Translations under genes and position numbers: made by a program
NCBI GenBank assembly: GCA_028023455.1
Contig: JAQFVV010012477.1
Location: 3,925,365-3,989,364, forward strand
Length of the DNA: 64,000 bases
Source of the DNA: Epiperipatus broadwayi
Lineage: Eukaryota; Onychophora; Udeonychophora; Euonychophora; Peripatidae
Reading direction: 5' to 3'
The notes under the pieces: generated by a model
The model's database searches: none
What the model was told of the DNA's origin: nothing
The model's input: only the letters and a program-made list of their open reading frames with translations
Shown here: positions 62,549-64,000 of the stretch, piece after piece
Layout of the letters: every line of letters starts with the position of its first letter
How positions within the stretch are numbered: position 1 is the first letter of the stretch

Positions 62549-62918
62549 ACTGATTAACAATAACATTTTTTTATCACCATTAATACTTTATTGTTTGATA
62601 TTACTACAGTAATTAATATATAATGGATAATTTGATTTATATATATGTAGTAGACAGCAAGAAGCAAGCAGGGCAATTTGCTTATATCTTGTCATATAAA
62701 TTTTTGTTATTGTGAATACACAGGTAAGTAAAACATAGACTAAAAAAGTTATATCTAATAATTAAAAGCAAAATAATGTTTCCAATTGAAAATAGTTATG
62801 CAAATAACTCAAAGTATTTTTATATTTTGTTATCTGTTGTTAGTAATATTTATTATTAATGTTAGTATTTGATTGTTTTAGTATTATTATAGTAATTACT
62901 CTAAAATGCAAATTTTAG

Positions 62919-62956
<38 letters not shown>

Positions 62957-63085
62957 GTAGACAGAACCAAGCAAGGCAATTTTACTTATGTCTTCTCATG
63001 TATGTTTTTGTTGTTGCAAATATATAGGAAAGCAATTTATAGAACTAAAAAATATTATCTAATAATTAATAGCAAAATAATACCA
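62505..63085. repeat. Tandem duplication, ~300-bp unit with internal (AT)n
   Basis: Unit 1 (about 62505-62780) and unit 2 (about 62790-63085) share AAATAACTxAAAGTA, the ATATATxxGTAGTAGACAG region, AAGCAAGCAGGGCAATTT / AAGCAAGGCAATTTTAC and TATCTAATAATTAA-AGCAAAATAA. An (AT)n run of about 15 units (62923-62952) has expanded in unit 2. The start of unit 1 overlaps the right arm of the foldback, so the two structures are parts of one composite. Confidence 0.75.
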
Positions 63086-63089
63086 TGAT

Positions 63090-64000
63090 GAAACATTTTA
63101 AAATAATTCACTACAGAGTACAGGTTACCAGAATATCTCCACAGAAAAATAATAAAGAAGAAATCATTATTTACCAAGCTGTTCAAATGTCATTTTATTA
63201 AATTGCAACCAATATTATACTAGTTTATTACTTCACCTTTGATTAGTAATTAATTTAGATTGTGCTTTACGCAAAAAAAGTGAAGCTTATCTCGATCTTA
63301 TTACCAAGTTATATGGCTTAGCGCTTTCAGAGACCTTGAGTCTCCATAATTATAGCCTACTTTTAACCAATATTATCTAAGTTCAGTTTTATCAAGCAAT
63401 TCTTGGAATGCTAGCTAAATTTTCTACAGATCAATTAACTGAAAAAAAAAATTAAAGTTTGCTTGGAATTCTCAACTACAAAAAAATATTTTCAAATCCA
63501 ATCTAAATTTGAACCATAGATTATAGATATTGCATGCAATTGTACTAATCCCTTTACTAAAAGTTGTTAATTAAATATTTAATACGTGGAAAAATAATAG
63601 GCAGGTTGCAGTCTTATAACAATGTGACCAGTATTTTCATTTTTATTTTTGGCATGATTAATTGATGGAGAACTCTTGATTGTCAGATGAATTTACCAAT
63701 GCTTCACCCATCTGCTATCAAATATTTTAATATTCCTTATAACTTGAGTTTCAAATCTTGAATAGAACTGAAGATATTCAGGTAGTTTAAAAGTTTCTGA
63801 ATAAAGAGAAGAATTATTTTAGATAATTTTAAGTTTGTTAGTAAATAGTTATTTATTTACTATTTGCAGAAACAAATCAACAGAACTGAGAGAAAAAATG
63901 TAGCATATAGCATATCTCAGACAAATCTAAAAATATCTCTGCTCATAGATTCTAGAAGTATTTACAAATATATCAAATGTGTTTGTATTAATAGCATTAG
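63090..64000. other. AT-rich non-genic stretch
   Basis: Nothing recognisable. A small patch near 63270-63350 holds a few CpGs (TTACGC, CTCGATC, TAGCGC), without coding potential. Confidence 0.5.

Noticed and set aside
1-64000. CRISPR array, bacterial defence or biosynthetic cluster
   Set aside because: No regularly spaced short repeats with unique spacers, no operon-like coding density and no bacterial start signals anywhere; the window is eukaryotic repeat DNA.

Overview
The window is very AT-rich (about three quarters A+T by eye) and CpG-poor eukaryotic nuclear DNA. It has no long open reading frame, no bacterial-style operon, no rRNA and no intact tRNA. Almost everything recognisable is a repeat: decayed non-LTR retrotransposons, a tRNA-Gly-derived SINE, DNA-transposon derivatives, many foldback (palindromic) elements and long AT/TTA/GA microsatellites. 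This fits an intergenic or intronic segment of a large invertebrate genome. The tRNA-derived SINE and LINE mix would fit a mollusc or another animal with CpG methylation, but the sequence alone does not settle the taxon. I found no host protein-coding gene that I can defend.

Layout: 1-1990 is a block that keeps CpG, with no microsatellites and no long ORF, ending at a GTAAGT donor-like site. 2000-11100 is featureless AT-rich DNA apart from a small duplication. A 1.05-kb Tigger/pogo-like element lies at 11116-12167, followed by a less AT-rich unidentified segment (12510-13400). 14-24 kb holds microsatellites and two long foldbacks. A minus-strand LINE relic lies at 24130-25420 and a GA tract at 27.1 kb. 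28850-31080 is a plus-strand LINE with readable RT and C-terminal motifs, interrupted by a foldback flanked by a 12-bp direct repeat. 34.1 kb has a 141-bp tandem duplication. 35-37.6 kb has two more LINE copies. 38.9, 42.3 and 52.6 kb have SINE copies. 41-44 kb is a cluster of foldbacks and a ~280-bp tandem repeat. 49.9-50.9 kb is a satellite-like unit in direct and inverted arrangement. 52980-56000 is a LINE whose ORF2 is readable from the pre-RT region to a C-terminal C2H2 zinc finger, but is broken by stops and a TTA microsatellite. 57464-57858 is a non-autonomous hAT element with an 8-bp target duplication. 59650-60308 is a LINE insertion with a classic 5' inversion. 61.2 kb is a degenerate ATT/ATC tract. 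62.1-63.1 kb is a foldback joined to a tandem duplication.

The elements act as layers of insertion history rather than as a pathway: SINEs depend on LINE machinery, the hAT and Tigger-like copies lack a readable transposase and would need one in trans, and several insertions sit inside older repeats. I see no sign of a novel coding system. The best findings are structural: the twin-primed LINE with its target duplication, the nested insertion in the RT gene, the SINE with a perfect 12-bp duplication, the hAT element, and the CpG-retaining block at the left edge.
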